From JAATGI01 sp036510675 (GTDB lineage: Bacteria; Pseudomonadota; Alphaproteobacteria; ATCC43930; CGMCC-115725), in contig DATCDN010000027.1 in the NCBI GenBank assembly GCA_036510675.1, positions 1-43,905 on the forward strand: DNA of 43,905 bases, written 5' to 3'. This document shows positions 24,378 to 32,166 of this stretch, in pieces. The stretch's first letter is position 1, and each line of letters starts with the position of its first letter. The notes under the pieces are model-generated. The model ran no database searches. It was not told where the DNA came from and was given only the letters and a program-made list of their open reading frames with translations. The translations under genes were made by a program, and so were the position numbers.

Positions 24378-25198
24378 CCGCGCCCATATCGCTACCCTCT
24401 CTGTTGCTGATCGGCTGCGGCCGCATGGGCGGCGCGCTGCTGAGCGGCTGGCTGGAGCGCGATCTCGCCGAGCGCTATGTCGTGATCGAGCCGATGGCCG
24501 GTGCGCGCCCCGACACGCTGTCGCCGCATGTGAAATTCCTGGCGACGCCGGATCATCTCGACCCCGGCTTCCGGCCCGATGTGGCGGTGATTGCCGTGAA
24601 GCCGCAGGTGATGGCGGAGACCTTGCCCCATTACCGCGCGATGGCGGGGGGCGGCACGCTGTTTCTCTCGATCGCGGCGGGGCGCACCCTGGCCTTTCTC
24701 GCCAGCCAGCTCGGCAAGGATGCCGCGCTGGTGCGCGCCATGCCCAACACGCCGGCATCGATCGGCCACGGCATCAGCGTCCTCTGCGCCAACGACAAGG
24801 TGGATGAGGCGGGCCGCGCCCGCGCCGAGGCGCTGCTGGCGGCGGTCGGCCAAGTGGCCTGGATCGATGCCGAGGCGCTGATGGACGCGGTGACGGCGGT
24901 GTCGGGCAGCGGCCCCGCCTATGTGTTTCTGTTGATCGAGTGCCTGGCCCAGGCCGGGATCGCGGCGGGTCTGCCCGCCGACCTCGCGGAGAAATTGGCC
25001 CGCGCCACGGTGGCGGGATCGGGCGAGCTGGCGCGCGTCTCGCCCGAATCGGCGGCTTCACTGCGCGAGGCCGTCACCAGCCCCGGCGGCACCACCCGCG
25101 CCGCGCTCGACGTGCTGATGGCACAAGACGGCCTCGAACCGCTGCTCCGCCGCGCCGTGCTGGCGGCCGCGACCAGGTCGAAGGAATTGGCGGGTTAA
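24374..25198 (+). CDS. proC: Pyrroline-5-carboxylate reductase
   Basis: 274 residues from GTG 24374. The NAD(P) loop is LLIGCGRMGGALLSGWLER. The central region is VRAMPNTPASIGHG, and the C-terminal signature is LREAVTSPGGTTRAALDVL. It reduces pyrroline-5-carboxylate to proline, the final step of proline synthesis. The GTG start overlaps the YbjN stop by four bases, showing translational coupling; the longer upstream frame is a shadow of the YbjN gene. A palindromic repeat begins 11 bases after its stop. Confidence 0.92.
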   Translation: MTAPISLPSLLLIGCGRMGGALLSGWLERDLAERYVVIEPMAGARPDTLSPHVKFLATPDHLDPGFRPDVAVIAVKPQVMAETLPHYRAMAGGGTLFLSIAAGRTLAFLASQLGKDAALVRAMPNTPASIGHGISVLCANDKVDEAGRARAEALLAAVGQVAWIDAEALMDAVTAVSGSGPAYVFLLIECLAQAGIAAGLPADLAEKLARATVAGSGELARVSPESAASLREAVTSPGGTTRAALDVLMAQDGLEPLLRRAVLAAATRSKELAG

Positions 25199-25208
25199 CG
25201 GCCATAAA

Positions 25209-25401
25209 CCCTCTCCGCGATGCGGAGAGGGAGGGACCCGCGCCGTAGGCGTGGGAGGGTGAGGTGGTGAAGCGCCGCGATGCTCACCCCTCCGACCCGT
25301 GGTGGCACCCCGACATTTTTTGCTCGCTCGACAAAGACGTTACCACCTCACCCTCCCATCGCTACGCGATGGGCCCCACCCTCTCCGCATCGCGGAGAGG
25401 G
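25209..25401. repeat. Large inverted-repeat element, two 60-base arms
   Basis: The left arm, 25209-25268, and right arm, 25342-25401, are reverse complements at both ends, with a variable middle. Each carries a 10-bp terminal hairpin: CCCTCTCCGC/GCGGAGAGGG at 25209-25231 and its near-copy at 25379-25401. The right arm has an additional hairpin, CCCATCGC/GCGATGGG, at 25355-25373. The element fills the space between converging proC and folD. Confidence 0.8.
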
Positions 25402-25426
25402 ATTCGCGCGAAAGTCCTGCGCCGGG

Positions 25427-26314
25427 TCAGATCGTCGGCACCGGCAGGCCGCGCCGGCGGCACGCGGCGACCAGGGTGTTGCGCAGCAGGCAGGCGATGG
25501 TCATCGGCCCGACGCCGCCCGGCACCGGGGTGATGGCGCCGGCGATGCCCTGGGCCTCGGCGAACGCGACATCGCCGACGAGGCGGGTCTTGCCATCGGG
25601 CAGCGCGATGCGATTGACCCCGACATCGATCACCGTGGCGCCCGGCTTGATCCAGTCGCCCTTGATCATCTCCGGCTTGCCGACCGCCGCGATCAGGATA
25701 TCGGCGCGCCGGGCCACCCCCGGCAGATCGCGGGTGCGCGAATGCGCGATGGTGACGGTGCAATTCTCCTGCACCAGCAGGCCGGCGAGCGGCTTGCCGA
25801 CGATGTTGGAGCGGCCGATCACGATGGCATCGAGGCCCGACAGCTTGCCGAGCTCGGCCTTCAGCAACTGGACGCAACCAAACGGCGTGCAGGGCACCAG
25901 CGCCGGCTCGCCCGACCATAGATGGCCGGCATTCATCGGATGAAAGCCATCGACATCCTTGGCGGGATCGATGGTGTTGATGACCTTGTGCTGGCTGATC
26001 TGCTCCGGCATCGGGAACTGCACCAGGATGCCATCGACGGTCGGATCGTCGTTGAGCTCGGCGATCTGTTCCAGCAGATCGGCCTCGCTGGTGTTCGCCG
26101 CCATCTTGTGCTCGAAGCTCAGCATGCCGACCTCGACGGTCTGCTTGCCCTTGGAGCGGACATAGACCTCGCTGGCGGGGTCCTGGCCGACCAGCACCAC
26201 CGCCAGCCCCGGCATCACGCCATGATTTTTCTTGATGTCGGCGACCGCCGCCGCGACGCGCTGGCGCAGGGCTGCCGCATGGGCCTTGCCATCGATCAGT
26301 CTGGTATCGACCAC
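25427..26314 (-). CDS. folD: Bifunctional methylene-THF dehydrogenase/methenyl-THF cyclohydrolase
   Basis: 295 residues from GTG 26314, with GGAGGGT upstream on its strand. Active-site segments are SEVYVRSKGKQTVEVGM, with the catalytic Lys, DGILVQFPMPEQI, and DVDGFHPMNAGHL. The NADP-binding signature is VIGRSNIVGKPLAGLL, and PVPGGVGPMTIACLL closes the domain. It interconverts one-carbon tetrahydrofolate forms for purine, thymidylate and Met synthesis. It follows the yggT-family gene on the same strand with a 48-base gap. Confidence 0.95.
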   Translation of the reverse strand: MVDTRLIDGKAHAAALRQRVAAAVADIKKNHGVMPGLAVVLVGQDPASEVYVRSKGKQTVEVGMLSFEHKMAANTSEADLLEQIAELNDDPTVDGILVQFPMPEQISQHKVINTIDPAKDVDGFHPMNAGHLWSGEPALVPCTPFGCVQLLKAELGKLSGLDAIVIGRSNIVGKPLAGLLVQENCTVTIAHSRTRDLPGVARRADILIAAVGKPEMIKGDWIKPGATVIDVGVNRIALPDGKTRLVGDVAFAEAQGIAGAITPVPGGVGPMTIACLLRNTLVAACRRRGLPVPTI

Positions 26315-26362
26315 GGGATTACCCTCCTCGATGTGACGAGGCGCGCGCCGCCGCCGTCACAG

Positions 26363-26650
26363 CTAATAGAACAGATTGGCCAGCTCCATGCGGACCAGCC
26401 AGATCACGATCAGCAGGACCACCGGGGAAATATCGACGCCGCCGAAATTCGGCAGGAAGCGGCGGATCGGTCGCAACACCGGTTCGGTGGCGCGATAGAG
26501 AAAATCGCCGATCATCGACACCGGCCGGCTATAGGTGTTGATGACATGCAGCGCGATCAGCCAGCTCATCACCGCCGACGCGATGACGATCCACATGTAA
26601 ATGTCGAGCAGCAGGTCGACGACCCGGAGGAAGGGCAGGACGAAAGCCAT
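26363..26650 (-). CDS. YggT family integral membrane protein
   Basis: 95 residues with two membrane segments (FLRVVDLLLDIYMWIVIASAVM and ISPVVLLIVIWLVRMEL, shortened) and, between them, the YggT loop RATEPVLRPIRRFLPN. The family is widespread and is linked to cell-envelope or osmotic functions, and to thylakoid organisation in plants and cyanobacteria (CCB3/YCF19), without a defined reaction. It lies upstream of folD on the same strand. Confidence 0.85.
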   Translation of the reverse strand: MAFVLPFLRVVDLLLDIYMWIVIASAVMSWLIALHVINTYSRPVSMIGDFLYRATEPVLRPIRRFLPNFGGVDISPVVLLIVIWLVRMELANLFY

Positions 26651-26853
26651 TTAGGCAGGATTCCCCGTCGGTGAAATAGCCGGCGTAACCTAGTCGCGGG
26701 GGTGCCTGGGTGCAAGGCCGGCGGGGGCGCCTGTTCTTAACCGTCGGAGATGGTCCAAACGCGGCCGCGCCGCTTGACAGGAATCCGACCCAATCCCATA
26801 GTCGCGCCGCCCCGCAACGCGGTCTCGCCGCGGCGGCGGGCTTCCGTACGGGC

Positions 26854-26929
26854 GGGGCCGTAGCTCAGTTGGGAGAGCGCGACGTTCGCAATGTCGAGGT
26901 CAGGGGTTCGATTCCCCTCGGCTCCACCA
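26854..26929 (+). tRNA. tRNA-Ala (anticodon CGC)
   Basis: 76 bases with encoded CCA. Acceptor GGGGCCG/CGGCTCC pairs fully, the D arm is AGCTCAGTTGGGAGAGC, the anticodon stem CGACG/TGTCG carries loop TTCGCAA with anticodon CGC, and the T arm is AGGGG-TTCGATT-CCCCT. It reads GCG alanine codons, which are frequent in this GC-rich window. No strong terminator follows. Confidence 0.95.
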
Positions 26930-27055
26930 ACCTGTCCGGCTTGGCCCCATGGTGGGTTGCCCCAATGGCGGGTTGCTCCTGTGGCGGCCACGCAAATCTT
27001 CAGGCATAGTGCTCCCTTTCCAACGTTTCATTCGTTCGATCGAGGGAGTAGCGGC

Positions 27056-27439
27056 ATGACAATCAGATACCTTCTCAGCGCGGCGGCGCTCGTCGGCGCG
27101 CTGGCAATCGGCGTTCCGGCGATGGCGGCCGACAATGGCGACATGAACAAGCCGGCGGCCGAAAAATCGATGGCCAAGCCCATGGACAATTCCATGGACA
27201 AGCCGGCGACCAAATCGATCCATCGCCGCCATCATCATGCCATGCGCCATCATCGCGCCATGCATAAGGATGCCGCGATGGATAAGGGCGCGGATGCCGG
27301 CATGGACAAGCCGATGCATCATGCCTCCGCCCATCACCGCATGCACATGCACGGCGCGAGGGGACCGGAGTCGAAGGAACAGGCCGAGACCACCAAGCTC
27401 AATCAAGAGCAGGTGCAGATGAACGGCGCGCAGCACTAA
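27056..27439 (+). CDS. Exported His/Met/Lys-rich small protein
   Basis: 127 residues. The signal peptide (about 1-24) ends at PAMAAD. The mature part is a repetitive hydrophilic chain with MDKP/MAKP repeats, a His cluster (RRHHHAMRHHRAMH) and a second (HHASAHHRMHMHG), ending in a Gln-rich tail. There are no cysteines. The His and Met density suggests divalent-metal or copper binding in the periplasm, but the fold is unknown and low-complexity composition alone could explain it. GAGGGAGT lies upstream of the ATG. It precedes the cobalamin riboswitch; no shared regulation is visible. Confidence 0.7.
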   Translation: MTIRYLLSAAALVGALAIGVPAMAADNGDMNKPAAEKSMAKPMDNSMDKPATKSIHRRHHHAMRHHRAMHKDAAMDKGADAGMDKPMHHASAHHRMHMHGARGPESKEQAETTKLNQEQVQMNGAQH

Positions 27440-27518
27440 TCGTCAAAAATCGCGGGAGCGTCGTGACCGCCGTCGCGGCGCCGGCATTGACGCTTCCGTG
27501 AATTGTCTCTAGCCTTGG

Positions 27519-27690
27519 GTGCGGTGGTTCCCTTCGGGGATCAATAGGGAACGCGGTGTAACACCGTGGCTGCCCCCGCAACTGTAAGCGGCGAGTGTGC
27601 GACCCACGTCAAAGCCACTGGGGCCAGGGCCCCGGGAAGGCGGGAAGCACGCTAGGACCCGCGAGCCAGGAGACCTGCCACCATTGCGTG
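27519..27690 (+). promoter_or_regulatory. Cobalamin (B12) riboswitch
   Basis: The leader carries the conserved core of the cobalamin class: GGGAACGCGGTGTAA with the matching ACACCG, then the GCTGCCCCCGCAACTGTAA segment, AAGCCACTGGGGCC, GGGAAGGCGGG, and the B12-box-like AGCCAGGAGACCTGCC near the 3' end. GGTGG at the start can pair with CCACC at the end as P1. It lies 120 bases before the btuB ATG, and probably lowers btuB expression when adenosylcobalamin is plentiful. A hairpin CGCG-CGAG-CGCG just after it may be part of the expression platform. Boundaries are approximate. Confidence 0.92.
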
Positions 27691-27810
27691 GTCACGCGCG
27701 AGCGCGTCGGACGGGGTGAGCCGGCGGGGAGTCGAGTCGCGCCCCTTTGCTTGCGGGATCGGCCTGGCTTCGGTTCGCGGTGACGTGTCACGTTGCCGCG
27801 AGGTCAGGTC

Positions 27811-29754
27811 ATGTCCCGTCATACGATGTTTGCCGCCCTGGGCGGCGCTGGCGCGCTATTCGGCGCGCTGATCTCCCAAGCCCCCAATCATGCCAATGCC
27901 CAAACCGAACTGGCGCTGCCATCGATGGTGGTCAGCGCCACCCAGATCGCGACGCCGCCGGCGCAAATCGGCAGCGATGTCACGGTCATCACCGCCGCCG
28001 ATATCGCGCGCAATCAATGGCGTGCGCTGCCCGATGCGTTGCGCGCCGTGCCCGGCATCCAGGTCGAGCAGGCGGGCGGCCCCGGCAGCGCCACGTCGGT
28101 GTTCATCCGGGGCGCCAACGCCAACCACACCAAGGTGCTGCTCGACGGCATCGACGTGACCGATCCGTCGAGCCCGAACGGCGCCTTCGATTTCAGCCAA
28201 GTCCTGATCGGCGATGTTGCGCGCATCGAGATTCTGCGTGGACCGCAAAGCGGCCTCTATGGCTCCGACGCGATTGGCGGGGTGATCCTGATCGAGACCC
28301 GGAAAGGGTCGGGCCCGCCGCATGTCACCGGCACGGTGGAGGGCGGTTCGTTCGGCACCTTCAACCAAAGCGCCGGGGTCAGCGGCGGCGGCGAGCATTA
28401 TAATTATGCCGTCGATGTGCAGCATGTTCACACCGGCGCGACGCCGGTGACGCCGCTCGAATTGCTGCCGCCGGGGCGGGTGCGCAACGACGATCGCGAC
28501 GACAATCTCAGCTTCTCGACCCGCCTCGGCGCCGATTTCTCGGATATGCTGGGGGCTGGCATCGTGGCGCGCTACGCCGATTCGCTGCTGCATTTCACCG
28601 GCCCCGATTCGCTGGATTTCACTACCCCGGCGGCGCGCCAAAGCACCCAGAGCGAGCATCAATTCTATACCCGAGGGGATGTGCGCCTGACGCTGTTGGA
28701 GGGGCAGCTCGACAATCATATCGGCCTCGCCTATACCGACGACGAGACCCGCCAGTTCGACCCGACCGCGTCCGCGATCGGCGATCCCGCGATCACCAGC
28801 GATATCGGCCATCGCCTCAAGGAAGATTGGAAGGCGAAGTATCGGCTGGCGCCCGAGGAGACGCTGCTGTTCGGCGCCGATGCCGAGCAGGACGAAATCC
28901 TCGCCAGCCCGGTCACCGCGCAAAACGGCGACCAGGGCGCGTTCGCCGAGTGGCAGGGCCGCATCCTCGATCGGCTCTATGGCTCGGCCAGCGTGCGCTA
29001 TGACCATAATGACCGGTTCGGGTCGGTCGCGACCTGGCATGCCGCGCCGACCTATACGGTCGGCGATTGGGGGACCCAGCTCAAGGCCAGCGCCGGCACC
29101 GGCTTCAAGGCGCCGACACTGAATCAGCTATTCGTCAGCTTTCCGGCGTTCGATTTCTTCGCCAATCCCGGCCTGATGCCGGAGCGCAGCTTCGGCTATG
29201 ATGCGGGGTTCGAACAGCCGCTGGCGAACAACCGCGTGCGGATCGGCGCCAGCTATTTCCACAACGACATCCGCGACCTGATCGACGACAACAGCAGCTT
29301 CACGTCGCTGATCAATATCGGCCATGCCACGACGCAAGGCGCCGAGACCTTTGCCACATTCGCCGTGACGCCGCGCCTCGATCTGCGCCTTGACTACACC
29401 TATACGCTGGCGATGAACGACGAGACCGGCCAGCAATTGCTGCGCCGGCCCAAGCACAAGGTCAGCCTGACCACGAGCTGGCGGCCGATGGAGCGGGTGA
29501 CGCTGGCGGCCACCGCCATCTATGTCGGCACGCGCGAGGATGTCAGCTATAGCGGGCTGTCGAGCGAGGTCGCCAAGCCCTATTACTTGGTCAATCTCGA
29601 TGGCGCCTATCGGCTCACCCCGTCGGTCACGCTGTTCGCGCGGGTCGAGAATTTGCTCGACCAGCATTATCAGGACGTGGTCGGCTTTCTCCGGCCCGGC
29701 CTCGGCGTTTTCGCCGGGGTGCGCGTCAGCTTCGATGCCAAATCCCTGCCGTAG
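27811..29754 (+). CDS. btuB: TonB-dependent vitamin B12 receptor, BtuB-like
   Basis: 647 residues. A signal peptide is followed by a TonB-box-like SMVVSATQ, the plug domain (ITAADIARNQWRALPDALRA, then VFIRGANANHTKVLLDGID and EILRGPQSGLYGSDAIGG) and a 22-strand barrel ending YQDVVGFLRPGLGVFAGVRV followed by an aromatic-ended last strand. It takes up cobalamin across the outer membrane, powered by TonB. The riboswitch directly upstream supports the substrate. ATG 27811, with GAGG upstream, gives a proper signal peptide; TTG 27793 is a less likely start. The next gene begins 81 bases later with no terminator between. Confidence 0.92.
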   Translation: MSRHTMFAALGGAGALFGALISQAPNHANAQTELALPSMVVSATQIATPPAQIGSDVTVITAADIARNQWRALPDALRAVPGIQVEQAGGPGSATSVFIRGANANHTKVLLDGIDVTDPSSPNGAFDFSQVLIGDVARIEILRGPQSGLYGSDAIGGVILIETRKGSGPPHVTGTVEGGSFGTFNQSAGVSGGGEHYNYAVDVQHVHTGATPVTPLELLPPGRVRNDDRDDNLSFSTRLGADFSDMLGAGIVARYADSLLHFTGPDSLDFTTPAARQSTQSEHQFYTRGDVRLTLLEGQLDNHIGLAYTDDETRQFDPTASAIGDPAITSDIGHRLKEDWKAKYRLAPEETLLFGADAEQDEILASPVTAQNGDQGAFAEWQGRILDRLYGSASVRYDHNDRFGSVATWHAAPTYTVGDWGTQLKASAGTGFKAPTLNQLFVSFPAFDFFANPGLMPERSFGYDAGFEQPLANNRVRIGASYFHNDIRDLIDDNSSFTSLINIGHATTQGAETFATFAVTPRLDLRLDYTYTLAMNDETGQQLLRRPKHKVSLTTSWRPMERVTLAATAIYVGTREDVSYSGLSSEVAKPYYLVNLDGAYRLTPSVTLFARVENLLDQHYQDVVGFLRPGLGVFAGVRVSFDAKSLP

Positions 29755-29835
29755 AGGGAAAACCGGAAAAAACGTTCAGGGTCTTGGGGTTCGGCGGTTT
29801 GTCGGGCTATAGTGCGGAAAGAGAGGAAGCTCGAC

Positions 29836-30396
29836 ATGGCATTTGCGGTATTGCCGAGAAGGGAAGCGCGGGATCGAAGCGCCTCGGCGGCGTGGCTTGC
29901 ATTGATTCTCGCGGCGGAGGGGGTCAGTTGCGTCACCTTCGCGTGCGTCACGCCATTCGCGGCGTTCGCGGTGGTGACGGCGGCGACCATGCCGTGGCGG
30001 CGCGCGCTCACTGTCTCGGCCGCGATCTGGCTGATCAATCAGGCGATCGGCTATGGCGTGCTGGGCTATCCGCTCGACGCGCTGAGCTTCGCCTGGGGCG
30101 GCGCCATCGGCATCGCCGCGCTGGCGGCGACCGCCGCCGCCGCGGGGCTGATGCGCCGGCGCGACGTGTCGTGGTCGCGGATCGCGCTCGGCTTCGCCGC
30201 GGCGCTCGCCGCCTATGAAGGATTGCTGTTCCTGGTTTCGCTGGGTCTCGGTGACAGTCAGAATTTCGCGCCCATCATCGTCGTCCAGGTCGCGCTCGCC
30301 AATGCCGGCTGGCTGGTCGGGCTGGCGATTCTGGGCCATCTCGCGCGCCGCGCCGCCGGAATCCGGCGCGACTGGCGCCCTGCGGTGACAACTTGA
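29836..30396 (+). CDS. Six-helix membrane protein downstream of btuB, possible B12 transport component
   Basis: 186 residues, with six predicted hydrophobic segments: about 19-38, 39-54, 58-76, 84-106, 113-137 and 146-170. Between them are short loops and positive residues on alternate ends. The first segment has two cysteines (EGVSCVTFACVTP, Cys32 and Cys37), and the third contains INQAIGYGVLGYPLDALSF. I recognise no named family with certainty. Size and topology resemble the substrate-binding S components of ECF vitamin transporters. A position after a riboswitch-controlled btuB suggests cobalamin transport or processing in the inner membrane; this is inference. GAGAGGAAG lies upstream of the ATG. 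Confidence 0.65.
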   Translation: MAFAVLPRREARDRSASAAWLALILAAEGVSCVTFACVTPFAAFAVVTAATMPWRRALTVSAAIWLINQAIGYGVLGYPLDALSFAWGGAIGIAALAATAAAAGLMRRRDVSWSRIALGFAAALAAYEGLLFLVSLGLGDSQNFAPIIVVQVALANAGWLVGLAILGHLARRAAGIRRDWRPAVTT

Positions 30397-30449
30397 CGCT
30401 GGATCAAGGGTTTGGCAGGGTTGGTGCCGCCCTCGATACGCAACCAACC

Positions 30450-30734
30450 ATGACAAAATCAGAACTCATCCAGCAACTTGCCGAAAACAACCCGCATCTC
30501 TATCAGCGCGATGTCGAGCGTATCGTCACCGCGATTTTCGAGGAGATCGGCCATGCGTTGGCGCGCGGCGACCGCGTGGAGCTGCGCGGCTTCGGCGCCT
30601 TCTCGGTGAAACGGCGCGACGCGCGCGCGGGCCGCAACCCGCGCACCGGCGACAGCGTCGAGGTCGATGAGAAGCACATTCCCTTCTTCAAGACGGGGAA
30701 GCAATTGCGCGAACGGCTCAACGAGGGCCTGTGA
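30450..30734 (+). CDS. ihfB: Integration host factor beta subunit
   Basis: 94 residues. It begins MTKSELIQQLAENNPHL, the IHF-beta N-terminus, and has GDRVELRGFGAFSVKRR and ARAGRNPRTGDSVEVDEKHI, where the Pro-bearing beta arm inserts into the DNA minor groove. With IHF-alpha (not in this window) it bends DNA for transcription, recombination and replication. ATG 30450 is chosen over an upstream frame. lapA begins at the overlapping GTGA at its stop. It starts a tightly packed plus-strand series ending with folC. Confidence 0.93.
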   Translation: MTKSELIQQLAENNPHLYQRDVERIVTAIFEEIGHALARGDRVELRGFGAFSVKRRDARAGRNPRTGDSVEVDEKHIPFFKTGKQLRERLNEGL

Positions 30735-31033
30735 GGTTCGTCTACTGGTTCATCACGGCGCTGATCGCGCTGGTGGTGGTGGTGTTCGCGGTGTCGAACC
30801 GCGCCGCGGTGGGGTTGAGCTTTTTCCCGCTGCCCGCCGAAATCCAGGCGCCGCTCTATCTGGTGGTGATCGTGGCGCTGGTGGTGGGTTTCCTGGTCGG
30901 CGCGCTGACCGCGTGGATCAACGGCGGCAAGCGCCGGCGTGAGGCGCGCGACCTGCGCCGCCGGCTCGACCGGGTGCAGCACGATCTCGACGCGTTGCCG
31001 GGCGGCGCCAAGCTTCCCGCCGACGGGAAATGA
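30731..31033 (+). CDS. lapA: LapA domain (DUF1049) membrane protein
   Basis: 100 residues from GTG 30731, overlapping ihfB by four bases. Two membrane helices (VYWFITALIALVVVVFAV, and APLYLVVIVALVVGFLVGAL shortened) enclose the family motif SNRAAVGLSFFPLP. A basic coiled-coil tail follows (KRRREARDLRRRLDRVQHDL). LapA works with LapB in lipopolysaccharide assembly and LpxC control in E. coli; whether the alphaproteobacterial protein does the same is not shown. The ihfB-lapA-trpF order is typical. Confidence 0.85.
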   Translation: MRFVYWFITALIALVVVVFAVSNRAAVGLSFFPLPAEIQAPLYLVVIVALVVGFLVGALTAWINGGKRRREARDLRRRLDRVQHDLDALPGGAKLPADGK

Positions 31034-31689
31034 GCATCGCCGTCAAGATTTGCGGCCTCGGCGACGCGGCGGGAATCGGCGCGGCCATAACCGGCGGCGC
31101 GCGCTTCATCGGCTTCGTGTTCTATCCGCCCAGCCCCCGCGCCGTAACCCCGGACCGCGCCGCCTCCCTGTTGGCTTCGGTGCCGCCCGATGTCACCAAA
31201 GTCGGCCTCTTCGTCGATGCCGATGATTCGGCCATCGCCGCGGCGCTGGTGGCGCCGCTCGACCTGATGCAGTTGCACGGCGCCGAGACGCCGGAGCGTG
31301 TCGCCGCCGTCAAGCGCCGTTTCGGCCTGCCTGTGATGAAGGCGATTTCGATCGCGGCGGCGGGCGATGTCGCGGCGGCGCGGGCCTATGATGGGGTCGC
31401 CGACTGGCTGTTGTTCGATGCCAAGCCGCCGCGCGATCTGGCGGGCGCGCTGCCCGGCGGCAACGGGCTGGCGTTCGATTGGCGCTGGCTCGGCGCCGAA
31501 AAATGGACCACGCCCTGGATGCTATCGGGGGGCCTCACCGCCGACAATCTCGGCGAGGCGGTCGCCATCACGCATGCAAGCCATGTCGATGTCTCCTCCG
31601 GCGTGGAGTCGCGTCCCGGCCATAAGGACCCGGCCAAGATCGCGGCCTTTCTCGCCGCCGCGACCGCGATTGCCGCGCCGTCGCGATGA
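31030..31689 (+). CDS. trpF: Phosphoribosylanthranilate isomerase
   Basis: 219 residues, a TIM barrel. VKICGLGDAAGIGAAI contains the catalytic Cys, GFVFYPPSPRAVTPDRA follows, and LMQLHGAETPERVA and MLSGGLTADNLGEAV supply phosphate-binding loops. The catalytic Asp is in LLFDAKPP. It catalyses the Amadori rearrangement in tryptophan synthesis. ATG overlaps the lapA stop (ATGA). In related genomes trpB follows directly; here two extra genes intervene. Confidence 0.93.
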   Translation: MSIAVKICGLGDAAGIGAAITGGARFIGFVFYPPSPRAVTPDRAASLLASVPPDVTKVGLFVDADDSAIAAALVAPLDLMQLHGAETPERVAAVKRRFGLPVMKAISIAAAGDVAAARAYDGVADWLLFDAKPPRDLAGALPGGNGLAFDWRWLGAEKWTTPWMLSGGLTADNLGEAVAITHASHVDVSSGVESRPGHKDPAKIAAFLAAATAIAAPSR

Positions 31690-32132
31690 ATTTCCGTATC
31701 CGCCCCGTGGTTCCGGCCGACCGGCCGAGCTGGATGAATTTGTGGGACGGCTATTGCGCCTTCTATCAGGCGACGCTGACCGAGCAGGTGACGGAGCGGA
31801 CCTGGCAACGGATCAATACGCCGGATTCCGCGATGGGTGCTCTCATGGCGGTGGATGAGGCGGAGACCGGCATCGGGTTGTGCAACTATGTCCGCCATCC
31901 CAACACCTGGAGCGATCGGCCGGTTTGCTATCTCGAGGATCTCTATGTCGCCCCCGAGGCGCGACGGTTCGGCGTCGGGACCCGGCTGATCAAAACGCTG
32001 GTCGAGATGGGCCGCCGGGAAAACTGGTTTCGCATCTATTGGATGACCAAGATCGACAATGCGCGCGCCCGCTCGGTCTATGACCGGCTGGCGACCAAGA
32101 CCGATTTCATCCGCTACGACATCGCCTTGTGA
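31686..32132 (+). CDS. GNAT family N-acetyltransferase
   Basis: 148 residues. The acetyl-CoA loop is LYVAPEARRFGVGTRLIKTL (motif A: RRFGVG). IYWMTKIDNARARSVYDRL is the typical motif B, in which an Asn-Ala-Arg-Ala-x-x-x-Tyr-Asp segment closes over the cofactor. The N-terminus FRIRPVVPADRPSW starts the GNAT fold. The substrate is unknown. It overlaps trpF by four bases (ATGA), which places it firmly in the trp transcript, but no tryptophan-related role is apparent. Confidence 0.9.
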   Translation: MNFRIRPVVPADRPSWMNLWDGYCAFYQATLTEQVTERTWQRINTPDSAMGALMAVDEAETGIGLCNYVRHPNTWSDRPVCYLEDLYVAPEARRFGVGTRLIKTLVEMGRRENWFRIYWMTKIDNARARSVYDRLATKTDFIRYDIAL

Positions 32133-32166
32133 GACGATAGATTCCGCGCCGCTGGAGACCCTCATC

